Part shown: positions 17,575 through 26,720 of the stretch, one piece after another
Position numbering within the stretch: position 1 is the stretch's first letter
How the letters are laid out: the number at the start of each line of letters is the position of its first letter
Assembly: GCF_012849095.1 (NCBI RefSeq)
Contig: NZ_CP051680.1
Span: forward strand, 2,418,001 to 2,482,000
Reading direction: 5' to 3'
DNA from: Cohnella herbarum
GTDB taxonomy: Bacteria; Bacillota; Bacilli; Paenibacillales; Paenibacillaceae
DNA length: 64,000 bases
Program-made: the position numbers and the translations under genes
Notes under the pieces: model-generated
The model's database searches: none
Seen by the model: the letters and a program-made list of their open reading frames with translations, nothing else
What the model was told of the DNA's origin: nothing

Positions 17575-20500
17575 TTCGATTCACTCCCTTGCGCGCCGTT
17601 GGCCAGCCGCTGCCATAACTCTTCCTTGCTGCCGGCTTTGCTTAAAGCCTGATACGCATTGCCTTCTACTTGGCTATCGAAATGGCACACCGGCCGGAAA
17701 TCGCAAAACGTGCACGGGCTGCGCTTGTCCATCCGGTACGGGGTAATCGCCACGTCACCGTCGACTATCCGTTTGCCGATACGGCGGATCTGAGAACGAA
17801 CCGATCCCCGCAGCACTTCCCATTCGCTTTCGTTGGCGACTTGGGATCGCGCGGAGAACGCGCCGTCCTTCTTGAATTCGACGGGAACAACCGCCGATTT
17901 GCTGTTCTGATTCAACGATTCGTCCATAAGCTTGACCGATTCTCCGTCGGACAACAGCAAGCCTTGCATGCGGTATTGACGGAATAAGGCGTTGCGAGCC
18001 TCCTCTTTGGGCATTCCGTTCGGCGTAAGCAACAGAGGATTCTGCACATGGAAATAAAGCACGCCCGCCGGTTTGGCCGCTTGTCCGAGCCAATGAGGCG
18101 CATGGGAAACGACGACGTCCAAATAAGTAAGCATCTGAAGCGAAAGTCCGTGCGCCACCTCGTCCAACTTAAGCTTCATAGCGCTAGATTTATAGTCCAT
18201 GATGCGAAGGAGCAACCCGGACGAGGATTGAGCCGCGTCGACGCGGTCGATTTTTCCGGCGATGTCCATCCAGCGTCCGCCGTCCAATTGCAGCGAAAGC
18301 GCCGGCAACAAGCCTTTAGGCCCGAAGCTCATCTCGAGTCCGACGGGCTTGAAAGCCGATAACGCGGCATGCTCTCCCAGGATGGCCGAAGCTTGCGTTA
18401 CGATATCCCGAAGCTTGCGCGCCATCACCTGATGACGGTGGGAAGATAATAAGATTTGCGATTGAACGCGAGGCAGTAGCTTGTCCACCGCGGCGGCCGC
18501 TTCGATCTGCCAACGCATGGCATCCATCCCGGCCGGTCCTTCCGCGAACAGCTTCTCGGTCGTCTGGCGTAGCGCCGCATGGAACAATTGCCCGATGTCG
18601 GGCGAATCCACCTTGAACAAGCGCCGTTCTTGCAGCCGCAAGCCATGTACGGCGAAATGTTGGAACGGACAAGCGATGAACCGCTCCATCCGCGACACGC
18701 TCGCCAATAGACGATCCCCGTACAGCAATCGGCTCGTCTCCGGAGTCAGCGGCTCCTCCACGTTCGAGTAATTCAACGAGGCGACCAGGGAGGAAAGCCT
18801 CACGTTCCAATCTTCCCGATCCCTTAACCAATCGTATACCGACCACCAGCCCGCGGAAATTCTTTCTCCCTGCCGCCAGCCGCGAAGTCTCGTCAACAAA
18901 TGGGTCAAAGCCCTTCCCGGATGAGCCGCGTACTCCAACTGCTCCGCTTCCGTTTGCGTTTCCAGCGGCTCCGCGGCGACCGAGCGAATCGGAATGCCCG
19001 GAAACCGGCTCCTCAGCTTGCCGATCCACTCCGACGGAAGCAAACCTTGGCCTTCATCGTCTGCTTGCGGATAACTAACCCATAGATGCTGGGAAGCGGT
19101 CGTAAACGTCAAATAGGCCAAAAACGCCTCGTCCAATAGCCTTCTGCGCGCTCCCGGCGCTAGCGATAAACCCGTGACGGCTAATCTGTCGCGTTCCTCT
19201 TCCGCGAACAAGCCGTTCTCGGATATCCGCATCGGAAGCACCCCGTCGTTCGCGCCGAGCAAATAGACGATCCGAACGCGATCGGATCGGGTTCTCTCCG
19301 GGCTGCCGATCAAGACGCCGTCAAGCGACGGCGGAACCGCTCCCAGCTTTAATTCTTCTAAGCCTGAATCCACCATACCCGCGAACAATTGAATATCCGC
19401 GGAGTTATCCCCCATCAACTCTACCAATTGATCTAGCAGATTGATCATTCCATCCCATAACGGGCGATGAACGGCCATGCGACCCGGTTTCCCCGTCGCT
19501 CCGTCCTCTCTGCTCCATTGTTCCAACATGTCCGCCGCTCCGGTTTGCTCTAAAAACCCGTATAAGCTCTCGCACAGCTCTCTGATCGTTTTTGCGGACT
19601 TCATACCTTCTTCTAGCGCCAATAACGACTTCAGCAGCGCATCCCTTACGTCGAGCAATCCTCGCATCGCTTCCTCGGCATCCATAATGGATGTTTCATC
19701 CTCTAGATCTCCCCTGAACAACGGGAACCAGGCTTGTGCCGAATGCCAGCGCCAGCCGTCGATTCCCGCGGCCAGCGCGTAGTTCTCCAAGCGGTCGATT
19801 TCGTCCCGCGAGACGCGTCGGTCAGGCGTTCCCAGCAAATCCGTCTTGGCGCAGCGAAATACGGCTTCGGCTTTCCATCCGCCGGCGACGCATTCGAGCG
19901 CGGAACGCACGAATTCTACTAGAGGATGGTGGGATACGGATGCCTTGCCGTCCAAATAATACGGAATGCCATAGTCGCCGAATACGGTGGCTAATAAATC
20001 CGCGTAATCGTCCATTTTACGGACGAATAGAGCCATATCTCTCCACCGGTTCCCATTTTCTCTCACCCGATACAGCATGTCCCGGGCAACGGCTTCGGCT
20101 TCCGCCCTGCGGTTGGCCGCCGCGTAAAGATGTAACCCGCAGCCGGGATGCTCCGGCGCCAAGAACGCGGATTCTCCCGTCCACTTCTTGCGATTTCCCC
20201 AATTCCGTTCCAAGAAAGCAAGCATCGGGTTGTTCCGAAAACGCGGCGAGACTTCAGGATCAAGGACGACCGGCGGCTCCATATGCACGCCGGACGCCTG
20301 CGCCAGCTCGCACAATTGCGCCGACGTCTCCGCCGTAGGATGGAACAGATCAAGCTCGTCCGGCCTTTCTGTGGCGTGATAAGGCCGATCTAGGCACAGG
20401 TTAACGCTAACCTTATCCGCTTTTCGCAATAGAGCTTCGATAACCGCGTACTCGCTCGGCGTAAAGCCATGAAATCCGTCTAGCCAAATTTCCGCGCCAT

Positions 20501-21107
20501 TGAGGAAAGTCGATCCCGCGGCGCCCCTCGCAAGCCAACCCAGCATGTCCTCTCCGTCCAACCAATGACCGACCAATTGTTGCTCCATGTCGGTATAGAT
20601 CATTGACAGATCGTGAAGCTTGTCCGCTAGCAGAGCCGACTCTTTCGTCGCCGCTACCCGTTCGGCCGTCGCCGTCGCTTGCTTCGATAATTTATCGCTG
20701 CCGATTCCGTATCTTTTCATTTCCGTCAACAAGTCGTTGATTCGCGTAATTAAGCCCGATTCGGTTTTCCCTCCGCGAAACAATCTTAAGCTTTCCCTGC
20801 GGGCTTCCAGCACCTTATGTAAAAGCATCGCTTTACCGTTATCGTGTATCGGAACGACGGCTGAGCCGCCCGTTTCCTGCATCACCCGAAAGGCGAGCCT
20901 GCGGAAACTGAGTACTTGGGCCCGAAGAAACCCGGGTAATCCCGGCGTCGTCACCATCGCGTATTCCATCTGGAAAGTCGCTTGCTCCGGCACGAGCAAT
21001 ATTAGCGGAGTTCCCAACGGATCGCTCTGCAGCTTACTCCGTATCTCATTCAATATCAGCTGCGTCTTTCCGCTACCCGAACGACCCGTTATTAGCCGAA
21101 GCGACAT
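17571..21107 (-). CDS. addB: ATP-dependent helicase/nuclease subunit AddB
   Basis: An 1178-residue AddB subunit. The N-terminus has a P-loop GRSGSGKT at residues 8-15. The nuclease domain has the catalytic DYKSSA motif. The four cysteines of the iron-sulfur cluster are present as one in ACPFQHFA and three in the C-terminal CTFCDFRPVC. AddB recognises Chi and cuts the 5'-ended strand. The ATG has GGAGGG six bases before it. It is the first gene of the addB-addA pair; the 209-base region upstream to the next gene holds only a terminator of that gene. Confidence 0.97.
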   Translation of the reverse strand: MSLRLITGRSGSGKTQLILNEIRSKLQSDPLGTPLILLVPEQATFQMEYAMVTTPGLPGFLRAQVLSFRRLAFRVMQETGGSAVVPIHDNGKAMLLHKVLEARRESLRLFRGGKTESGLITRINDLLTEMKRYGIGSDKLSKQATATAERVAATKESALLADKLHDLSMIYTDMEQQLVGHWLDGEDMLGWLARGAAGSTFLNGAEIWLDGFHGFTPSEYAVIEALLRKADKVSVNLCLDRPYHATERPDELDLFHPTAETSAQLCELAQASGVHMEPPVVLDPEVSPRFRNNPMLAFLERNWGNRKKWTGESAFLAPEHPGCGLHLYAAANRRAEAEAVARDMLYRVRENGNRWRDMALFVRKMDDYADLLATVFGDYGIPYYLDGKASVSHHPLVEFVRSALECVAGGWKAEAVFRCAKTDLLGTPDRRVSRDEIDRLENYALAAGIDGWRWHSAQAWFPLFRGDLEDETSIMDAEEAMRGLLDVRDALLKSLLALEEGMKSAKTIRELCESLYGFLEQTGAADMLEQWSREDGATGKPGRMAVHRPLWDGMINLLDQLVELMGDNSADIQLFAGMVDSGLEELKLGAVPPSLDGVLIGSPERTRSDRVRIVYLLGANDGVLPMRISENGLFAEEERDRLAVTGLSLAPGARRRLLDEAFLAYLTFTTASQHLWVSYPQADDEGQGLLPSEWIGKLRSRFPGIPIRSVAAEPLETQTEAEQLEYAAHPGRALTHLLTRLRGWRQGERISAGWWSVYDWLRDREDWNVRLSSLVASLNYSNVEEPLTPETSRLLYGDRLLASVSRMERFIACPFQHFAVHGLRLQERRLFKVDSPDIGQLFHAALRQTTEKLFAEGPAGMDAMRWQIEAAAAVDKLLPRVQSQILLSSHRHQVMARKLRDIVTQASAILGEHAALSAFKPVGLEMSFGPKGLLPALSLQLDGGRWMDIAGKIDRVDAAQSSSGLLLRIMDYKSSAMKLKLDEVAHGLSLQMLTYLDVVVSHAPHWLGQAAKPAGVLYFHVQNPLLLTPNGMPKEEARNALFRQYRMQGLLLSDGESVKLMDESLNQNSKSAVVPVEFKKDGAFSARSQVANESEWEVLRGSVRSQIRRIGKRIVDGDVAITPYRMDKRSPCTFCDFRPVCHFDSQVEGNAYQALSKAGSKEELWQRLANGAQGSESN

Positions 21108-21270
21108 GCGTCAACCCTCCAAATCAATTCCGATATCCTGATCAAATCTAGATGCCGCTTATTGCGTGACATTCGCGACAACCTTCTTCGACCATTGTAC
21201 CATAGGCACCCTAAAGGCGCACAGGCGTTCGCGAAATTGTCATTTACCGCCGACAATCCGACCGCATAAG

Positions 21271-21295
21271 AAAAACGCCGGATTTCCCCGGCGTT
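21271..21295 (-). terminator. Intrinsic terminator of the 73-residue ORF
   Basis: On the minus strand a perfect 8-bp stem (AACGCCGG with CCGGCGTT, 6-base loop) is followed by five T, 21 bases after the stop at 21317. Confidence 0.85.
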
Positions 21296-21316
21296 CGAAT
21301 CGTTTTCGCTGCTTGA

Positions 21317-21538
21317 TTATGAGATATTCATATACCACTTCGTGCCGTCCTCGTATTTGAAAATCGCGGCATCCGACCACAACTCGATATAACTGACTTT
21401 TTTCCAACGGCGGCGGAACTCCAGGTCGTCCGCCATAGCTCTCATTCGATTGTTAAACCGACTGCGGCTACTCAGGGCTTTAGCCCTATTTTCCAATGGC
21501 ACCGCGCGTTTGCCGAACAAAATCACTTCATGCACCAT
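21317..21538 (-). CDS. Small basic protein of unknown function
   Basis: A 73-residue protein, MVHEVILFGKRAVPLENRAK at the start, with a basic centre (SRFNNRMRAMADDLEFRRRW) and an aromatic end YEDGTKWYMNIS. I do not recognise a family. It is accepted as a gene because GGGAGG lies eight bases before its ATG and a clean intrinsic terminator follows the stop, so it looks monocistronic. The 129 bases to rlmI upstream show nothing else. Confidence 0.7.
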   Translation of the reverse strand: MVHEVILFGKRAVPLENRAKALSSRSRFNNRMRAMADDLEFRRRWKKVSYIELWSDAAIFKYEDGTKWYMNIS

Positions 21539-21667
21539 GATGCTACCTCCCGTTTCCTTGCCTATAGATTAAACATAATCCAGAGGCGTTAGAAATGTTC
21601 CCTAAACGGGATGAAAACATCCTTCGATTTGCTAACAATTTCTTAACAAATTGTCCGCGCCTTGAAA

Positions 21668-23059
21668 TTACAGCTCTTTGCGGCTTCGCACCTCGAATAT
21701 TCCGAATTTCAAATAGTGTCCTTCTTCAACGCCGGCAAGCTGAGGATGATCCTTGCCCGCGCCGCGCCATTCGATCCGGCGAATGATCTTGCCCGCGTCT
21801 TTGGCCGCGTCCTGGATCGTTTCCAGGAACAGCTCCGGCCTCACATGATATGAACAGCTAGCCGTCACCAGATAGCCCCCTTCGTTAAGCAGCTTCATCG
21901 CTTGAAGGTTAATGTCCTTATATCCGCGGCAAGCTCCTTCGACTGCCCGTTTCGTCTTGGCGAAGGCCGGAGGATCGAGAATGATGACGTCCCAAGTCCT
22001 TCCTTCGGATGCAAGAGGCTTGGAAGTATCCACTTTTACGCCTGCTGCCTTGGCGTTCGCTCTCGTTTGACGCTCGTCCCGTCCTGCTACTTGTTGTCGT
22101 AAATACTCGAAAGCGTCCGCGGCCACGAATTCCACGCGATCCGAGAACCCGTTAATTTCTACGTTATGCCGAGCGGTTTGCAGCGCGTGCTCGGAAATGT
22201 CGAGGCAGGTGACTTTCTTGGCTCCGTAGTCGCAGGCATGCAGCGTAAAACTTCCCGTATGGGCGAAACATTCCAGTACGGTAGCCCCATCCCAATAAGG
22301 GAACGTGACGACGCTCCCCTTCTCGTTTATCGGAACCGTCCGAAGGCCTCCATTCTCCGTTACTTGCTCCACCAATTTAATACCACTCCGAGCGCCCCAA
22401 CCTTTCACCAAAGGCTTAATCGAAGCCCGGTTCTCTCGCTGATCGAAAAAATAGCCCGTTTTCTGGCCGCCCTCGATATCGACCTGAACTTTTAACCCGT
22501 TTTCTAAGATTTCCACGAGTCTCGGGCATTCCCCGTACAAGACGCCGGTTGTTTCTTCTAGACCCTCTAACGTGCGAACGCCTACGTCGCTTCTCTCGTA
22601 AATGCCGCGAGGCGCGAACACATCGACCAATGCCGGAAGCCAAGCTTCTTTCGCGACGTCCATGCCCAGCGTAAGCACTTGAACAACCAGAACGTCGTTA
22701 AACCGATCGACGACTAGCCCCGGCAGAAAGTCGGCTTCCCCGTAAACAAGGCGACAAGAAGTTTCTTCGCCAAGAAAACGATAACGATGATCCTTCGCGC
22801 GCTCGAAACGTTTTCGGAAGAAATCTTCGTCCATCGCTTCCAACGGCCCGTAAGCTACGATACGAACCGTGATCTGCGAAGCCGGGTTCCAATAGCCGGT
22901 GCCAAGCAATTGTCCGCGATGATCCTTCACCTCGACTAATTGACCCGGCTTCGCTTCGCCTTCCATCTTGGCTATCTCGTTCGCATAAATCCAAGGATGT
23001 CCTTCCTCAAGACGCTGACGTCTCCCTTTATTTAACCATACTGCGGCTTGACTGCTCAT
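21668..23059 (-). CDS. rlmI: Class I rRNA methyltransferase, RlmI-like
   Basis: A 463-residue SAM-dependent methyltransferase with an N-terminal PUA-like RNA-binding domain (GHPWIYANEIAKMEGEAKPG) and a Rossmann domain with VLECFAHTGSFTLHA (motif I) and ILDPPAFAKTK (motif IV). RlmI methylates C1962 of 23S rRNA to m5C in Escherichia coli; the exact target here is inferred. It is longer than Escherichia coli RlmI. The ATG at 23057-23059 is chosen over one nine codons upstream, because AAGGAG and GGAAGG precede it. Confidence 0.85.
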   Translation of the reverse strand: MSSQAAVWLNKGRRQRLEEGHPWIYANEIAKMEGEAKPGQLVEVKDHRGQLLGTGYWNPASQITVRIVAYGPLEAMDEDFFRKRFERAKDHRYRFLGEETSCRLVYGEADFLPGLVVDRFNDVLVVQVLTLGMDVAKEAWLPALVDVFAPRGIYERSDVGVRTLEGLEETTGVLYGECPRLVEILENGLKVQVDIEGGQKTGYFFDQRENRASIKPLVKGWGARSGIKLVEQVTENGGLRTVPINEKGSVVTFPYWDGATVLECFAHTGSFTLHACDYGAKKVTCLDISEHALQTARHNVEINGFSDRVEFVAADAFEYLRQQVAGRDERQTRANAKAAGVKVDTSKPLASEGRTWDVIILDPPAFAKTKRAVEGACRGYKDINLQAMKLLNEGGYLVTASCSYHVRPELFLETIQDAAKDAGKIIRRIEWRGAGKDHPQLAGVEEGHYLKFGIFEVRSRKEL

Positions 23060-23139
23060 TAACCTTCCACTCCTTATCGATTCCATATCCGATCATAAAC
23101 TTGTCCTGTTTTCGCATAGTGTTAAATGGGGGTGCGAAT

Positions 23140-24114
23140 ATGATTGCCAGCTTCATAATCCCGTCTTTACTCGGGTTCGCGTTATTACTGTCCGGTATGA
23201 AGGTCATGGAAACCTCGTTGCAACGTTGGGCGGGACGCAAGCTGACTACCTGGGTGTCCCGTTCGACTTCGACGCCGCTCCGAGGTTTTGCCGTCGGAAC
23301 CGCCGCCTCCGCTCTGCTCCAGAGCAGCACGGCCGTAACCGTCCTAACGATCGGCTTCGTGAACGCGGGCTGGCTCTCCCTCTCCCGAAGCTTCGGCATT
23401 ATCCTCGGAACCAACGTAGGAACTTGTCTCACGACGGAGCTGATGAGCTTGGAGCTTCATCGTTTCGGAATGGCTATTCTTGCCATAAGCGCTGCCGGTT
23501 GGCTTGCGACTTATATGATGAACGAAATGAGAAGTCCGGATTCCGATCCCCGAATCGGAATGGCGTTGCGTTATGTATCCGTCGCTTTGGGAGGCTTCGG
23601 GTTGCTTCTCCTCGGCTTTAAACTGCTCCAAGGGATGGGACCGGCCCTGCGGACCAACGGCATGTTCGAGACATTGATGCAACATACGAACGAGAACTTA
23701 ATCTGGGGCGTCCTAGGCGGTGCGGCGCTTACCGCTCTCGTCCATTCCAGCGCCGCGGTCATCGCCATGTGCATGGGTCTGGCTGCCACTGGAGCGATCT
23801 CGCCCGAAGCCGGGATAGCGATCGTCCTTGGCGCCAACATCGGTACATGCTTTACCGGGTTGGTCGCCTCTCTCGGCGGAGGAAAAGGAGGCCGCTTCGT
23901 CGCGCTCTCCCAGCTTGCCCTTAACGCGGGTGGAGCGCTGCTCTTCTATCCGTTGATCGGCGCGCTCCATTCGGCAGCAGCCTTCCTCGCCCCCGGCGAT
24001 CCGTCCGCACAAATCGCCCACGCCCAGACGATTTTTAACGTGTTATGCTCTTTGATCGCCCTTCCGATCGCTTACATGCCCTTCTGGCGTTCTTCCGATC
24101 CCGATTCCGCCTAG
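23140..24114 (+). CDS. Na/Pi cotransporter family protein (NptA-like)
   Basis: A 324-residue membrane protein of the Na+/phosphate (PNaS/NptA) family with about eight hydrophobic segments in two inverted repeats. The first repeat has the signature LLQSSTAVTVL; the second has LVHSSAAVIAM, where the usual glutamine of QSS is histidine. Each repeat also carries a GxNxGTC motif (GTNVGTC, GANIGTC), as expected. There is no C-terminal PhoU-like domain. It is the only plus-strand gene between 0 and 45 kb. The ATG at 23140 follows GGGGGTG. It ends one base from the convergent deoC stop with no terminator visible. Confidence 0.85.
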   Translation: MIASFIIPSLLGFALLLSGMKVMETSLQRWAGRKLTTWVSRSTSTPLRGFAVGTAASALLQSSTAVTVLTIGFVNAGWLSLSRSFGIILGTNVGTCLTTELMSLELHRFGMAILAISAAGWLATYMMNEMRSPDSDPRIGMALRYVSVALGGFGLLLLGFKLLQGMGPALRTNGMFETLMQHTNENLIWGVLGGAALTALVHSSAAVIAMCMGLAATGAISPEAGIAIVLGANIGTCFTGLVASLGGGKGGRFVALSQLALNAGGALLFYPLIGALHSAAAFLAPGDPSAQIAHAQTIFNVLCSLIALPIAYMPFWRSSDPDSA

Positions 24115-24115
24115 C

Positions 24116-24814
24116 TTAGAGTAGCTTCGATAATCCGTGAACGATCGCTTTGCCGGAGCTGCTCCCGATCCGATTAGCTCCGGCGGCCAATAATTCGATC
24201 GCCGATTGCGCGTTCCGGATACCTCCCGATGCTTTTATCCCCATTTCAATCGATACCGCCGACCTGATCAGCGCGATATCGGATACCGATGCCCCCCTGC
24301 CCCCGAAGCCGGTAGAAGTCTGGACGTAATCCGCGCCCGCCGCTTCCGCGATCTTGGCGCCGGCGGTTATCCGCTCTTCGGTCAACATCCCCGTTTCCAA
24401 AATCACCTTCACTAGCGCCCCGCCTTGAACCGCTTGAACGACCGCGGCGATATCGCGCTCTACCGAATCATAGTCCCCGTCCGCTAACCTTCCGATCGGT
24501 AAGACCATATCGATCTCCGATGCGCCGTCATCCAGCGCCGCCGATGCTTCGAAAGCTTTGGCGCGGGTCGCGTGCGTTCCAAGCGGAAATCCGACAACCG
24601 CGCTGACTTTCGCTTTAGTCCCGCTTAACCGCTCCCGGCATAAGCGAACCCATCCGCCGCTAACGCACACGCCGTAATAACCGTCCGCGACCGCTTCCGA
24701 GCACAGATCGAGAAAAGCGCCAGCGCCAGCCTCGGCGGATACAAGCGTATAATCCGTAAAAGCTGCCAAATTGTCGTTCGATTGCCAAGAAGGAAAACGT
24801 CTTTCCTCGGACAA
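24116..24814 (-). CDS. deoC: Deoxyribose-phosphate aldolase homologue lacking the Schiff-base lysine
   Basis: A 232-residue TIM-barrel protein aligning along its length with DeoC, which reversibly splits deoxyribose 5-phosphate to glyceraldehyde 3-phosphate and acetaldehyde. Family blocks are VVGFPLG, EIDMVLPIG (acidic Asp102) and GIKASGGIR (Lys194). In the block that normally reads ADFVKTSTG, this protein has ADYVQTSTGF, so the Schiff-base lysine is Gln166 (CAG). The N-terminal DHT is also DYT. Activity as an aldolase is therefore doubtful. The TTG at 24812-24814 follows GAGGTG; the frame extends further upstream into mutT. It follows mutT by 16 bases. Confidence 0.8.
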   Translation of the reverse strand: MSEERRFPSWQSNDNLAAFTDYTLVSAEAGAGAFLDLCSEAVADGYYGVCVSGGWVRLCRERLSGTKAKVSAVVGFPLGTHATRAKAFEASAALDDGASEIDMVLPIGRLADGDYDSVERDIAAVVQAVQGGALVKVILETGMLTEERITAGAKIAEAAGADYVQTSTGFGGRGASVSDIALIRSAVSIEMGIKASGGIRNAQSAIELLAAGANRIGSSSGKAIVHGLSKLL

Positions 24815-24830
24815 AGAGATCACCTCGTAT

Positions 24831-25265
24831 TTAGCCGGCCAACTGGATTCCCAGCTTCTCAAGAGCAAGCCTAAGCACATCATCGTTATTGTCGTATCCC
24901 GCATCAAGTTGCAACCGCCATGCCGTCGAAGGCTCGTACCAGGCCACTCCCGTTATTTCCTCCACCTGTGCTTGGAGTTGCCCTTCGCCCGCTTCAACGA
25001 GATAGTAATGGACTTCCTTCTGCACCGTCCCGAGTTGCGCATGCTCATATACGTATGAAATCACTTGAAGAGGCGCGGACAGTTGCCCCGTTATTCCCGT
25101 TTCTTCTTGAATTTCCCTTAGCGCGGTTTGTTCGATCGTCTCTCCAGGCTCCATTTTACCTTTAGCCAGCGTCATCCGACCGAATCGATCCTCGATCAAT
25201 TGAATTTCCAATTGCCCGTCGCGTTGACGATAGACGACTCCACCCGCGGAAATCTCTTTTTTCAT
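24831..25265 (-). CDS. Nudix hydrolase
   Basis: A 144-residue Nudix protein with a complete Nudix box: G-x5-E-x7-REIQEETGI at about residues 36-58. It likely hydrolyses a nucleoside diphosphate derivative; the precise substrate (8-oxo-dGTP, a dinucleotide or a diphosphoinositol-like compound) cannot be read from sequence. The start is at 25265 with GGGGG upstream. It is followed closely by the deoC homologue and preceded by mtaB with a weak terminator between. Confidence 0.88.
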   Translation of the reverse strand: MKKEISAGGVVYRQRDGQLEIQLIEDRFGRMTLAKGKMEPGETIEQTALREIQEETGITGQLSAPLQVISYVYEHAQLGTVQKEVHYYLVEAGEGQLQAQVEEITGVAWYEPSTAWRLQLDAGYDNNDDVLRLALEKLGIQLAG

Positions 25266-25301
25266 CTCGCCGATTCCCCCCTTATAGTTCCTCTGTATGA
25301 G

Positions 25302-25327
25302 AAAAAGACTTCACCGAAAGGAGGAAG
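25302..25327 (-). terminator. Possible weak terminator after mtaB
   Basis: On the minus strand a short imperfect stem (CTTC-TCC with GG-GAAG) is followed by five T. The stem is weak, so the mutT-deoC pair may be partly read through from mtaB. Confidence 0.35.
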
Positions 25328-25368
25328 CTTGCGCAAATCCGCCCCGCGATGAAATCTTCGTCCGAAAA

Positions 25369-26718
25369 TCAAGCTTGCATGGCCACCTGCTGCGAATCCG
25401 CTTCAATGACTTCAAGAAGCTCGCCTTGGCACTCGTTCACGGAAGAATCCGTAATGCGAACCCGGCACAGCTTGCCGATCAACGACGGATCCCCGTTAAG
25501 TACGACTTGGATGTAATTGTCGGTGTATCCCGAAATTAACCCGGTTCCTTCCGCGCCTTTCGCTTCCCGTTCAGGAATAACGTCAAGCACTTTACCGACC
25601 CACTCACGACCATATGCCGCTTGCATGCGCTCGGACAGGTCGATTAATTGATGCACGCGTTCGTGCTTCACTTCCTCGTCTACCTGTTCATCCATGCGAG
25701 CCGCCGGAGTTCCGGTCCGCTTAGAATACGGGAATACGTGCATTTCCGCGAAATTCATCGCTTCCATGAACTTGTAGCCCTTCTCGAATTGCTCTTGGGT
25801 TTCGCCGGGGAAACCGACGATGACGTCCGTCGTAATCGCCACTCCCGGCATCGCTTCTTGAATCAAGCGGATTTTCTCCGCGAATTCGGCGGTCGTGTAT
25901 TTGCGACGCATTCTTTTCAGAATATCGTCGTCGCCCGCTTGAAGAGGAATGTGCAGATGTCGGCACATCTTCGGCGAGCTGTTCAAGATGGCGATTACTT
26001 TCTCGTCGATCTGACTGGCTTCGATGGAGCTGATGCGAATCCGCTCCAACCCGTCGATCTTATCCAGATCGGTTAACAAGTTGGCTAACCGGTAGTTTTC
26101 CAAGTCGTCTCCGTATCCGCCGGTGTGAATGCCGGTCAGCACGATTTCCTTGTAGCCCGAGGCAACGAGTTGGCGAGCTTGCTCCAGCACGCTTTCCGGC
26201 TTTCGGCTGCGAGATAGTCCGCGTGACCACGGAATAATGCAGAACGTGCAGAAGTTGTTGCAACCCTCTTGGATTTTCAGGAACGCGCGCGTGCGCTCCG
26301 CGAAATCGGGAACGTCCAGTTCCTCGAACTCCCGGGTTTTCATTATGTTGCGCACCGCGTTTACAGGTTTGCGATCATTCTGAATGTCGGTAACAAAAGA
26401 CATCAGCTTCTCCCGGTCTTGCGTGCCGATAACCAGATCGACTCCCGGAATCGCCATAATCTCGGCTGGAGAAGTTTGCGCATAACAGCCCGTAACCGCG
26501 ATAACGGCGTCCGGATTTCGGCGCACGGCGCGTCGGATAATTTGCCGGCTCTTCTTGTCGCCCGTATTCGTAACCGTACACGTATTAATCAAATAGACGT
26601 CAGCCGTCTGCTCGAAGTCGACTTGCTCGTAGCCTTCGTTCTTAAACAACTGCCAAATGGCCTCGGTATCGTAAAAGTTGACTTTGCAGCCAAGCGTATA
26701 AAATGCCACGTTCGGCAT
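25369..26718 (-). CDS. mtaB: tRNA t6A methylthiotransferase MtaB
   Basis: A 449-residue radical-SAM enzyme that converts t6A to ms2t6A at position 37 of tRNAs reading ANN codons. The N-terminal UPF0004 domain has Cys11 in TLGCKVN and further conserved cysteines (INTCTVT, VTGCYAQ); the radical-SAM cluster motif is CNNFCTFC followed by IIPWSRG; a TRAM domain is at the C-terminus. The ATG at 26716-26718 has GGGAGG nine bases upstream; the frame runs 14 codons further into rsmE. It lies two bases after the rsmE stop, as in the Bacillus yqeU-yqeV pair. Confidence 0.95.
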   Translation of the reverse strand: MPNVAFYTLGCKVNFYDTEAIWQLFKNEGYEQVDFEQTADVYLINTCTVTNTGDKKSRQIIRRAVRRNPDAVIAVTGCYAQTSPAEIMAIPGVDLVIGTQDREKLMSFVTDIQNDRKPVNAVRNIMKTREFEELDVPDFAERTRAFLKIQEGCNNFCTFCIIPWSRGLSRSRKPESVLEQARQLVASGYKEIVLTGIHTGGYGDDLENYRLANLLTDLDKIDGLERIRISSIEASQIDEKVIAILNSSPKMCRHLHIPLQAGDDDILKRMRRKYTTAEFAEKIRLIQEAMPGVAITTDVIVGFPGETQEQFEKGYKFMEAMNFAEMHVFPYSKRTGTPAARMDEQVDEEVKHERVHQLIDLSERMQAAYGREWVGKVLDVIPEREAKGAEGTGLISGYTDNYIQVVLNGDPSLIGKLCRVRITDSSVNECQGELLEVIEADSQQVAMQA

Positions 26719-26720
26719 CT

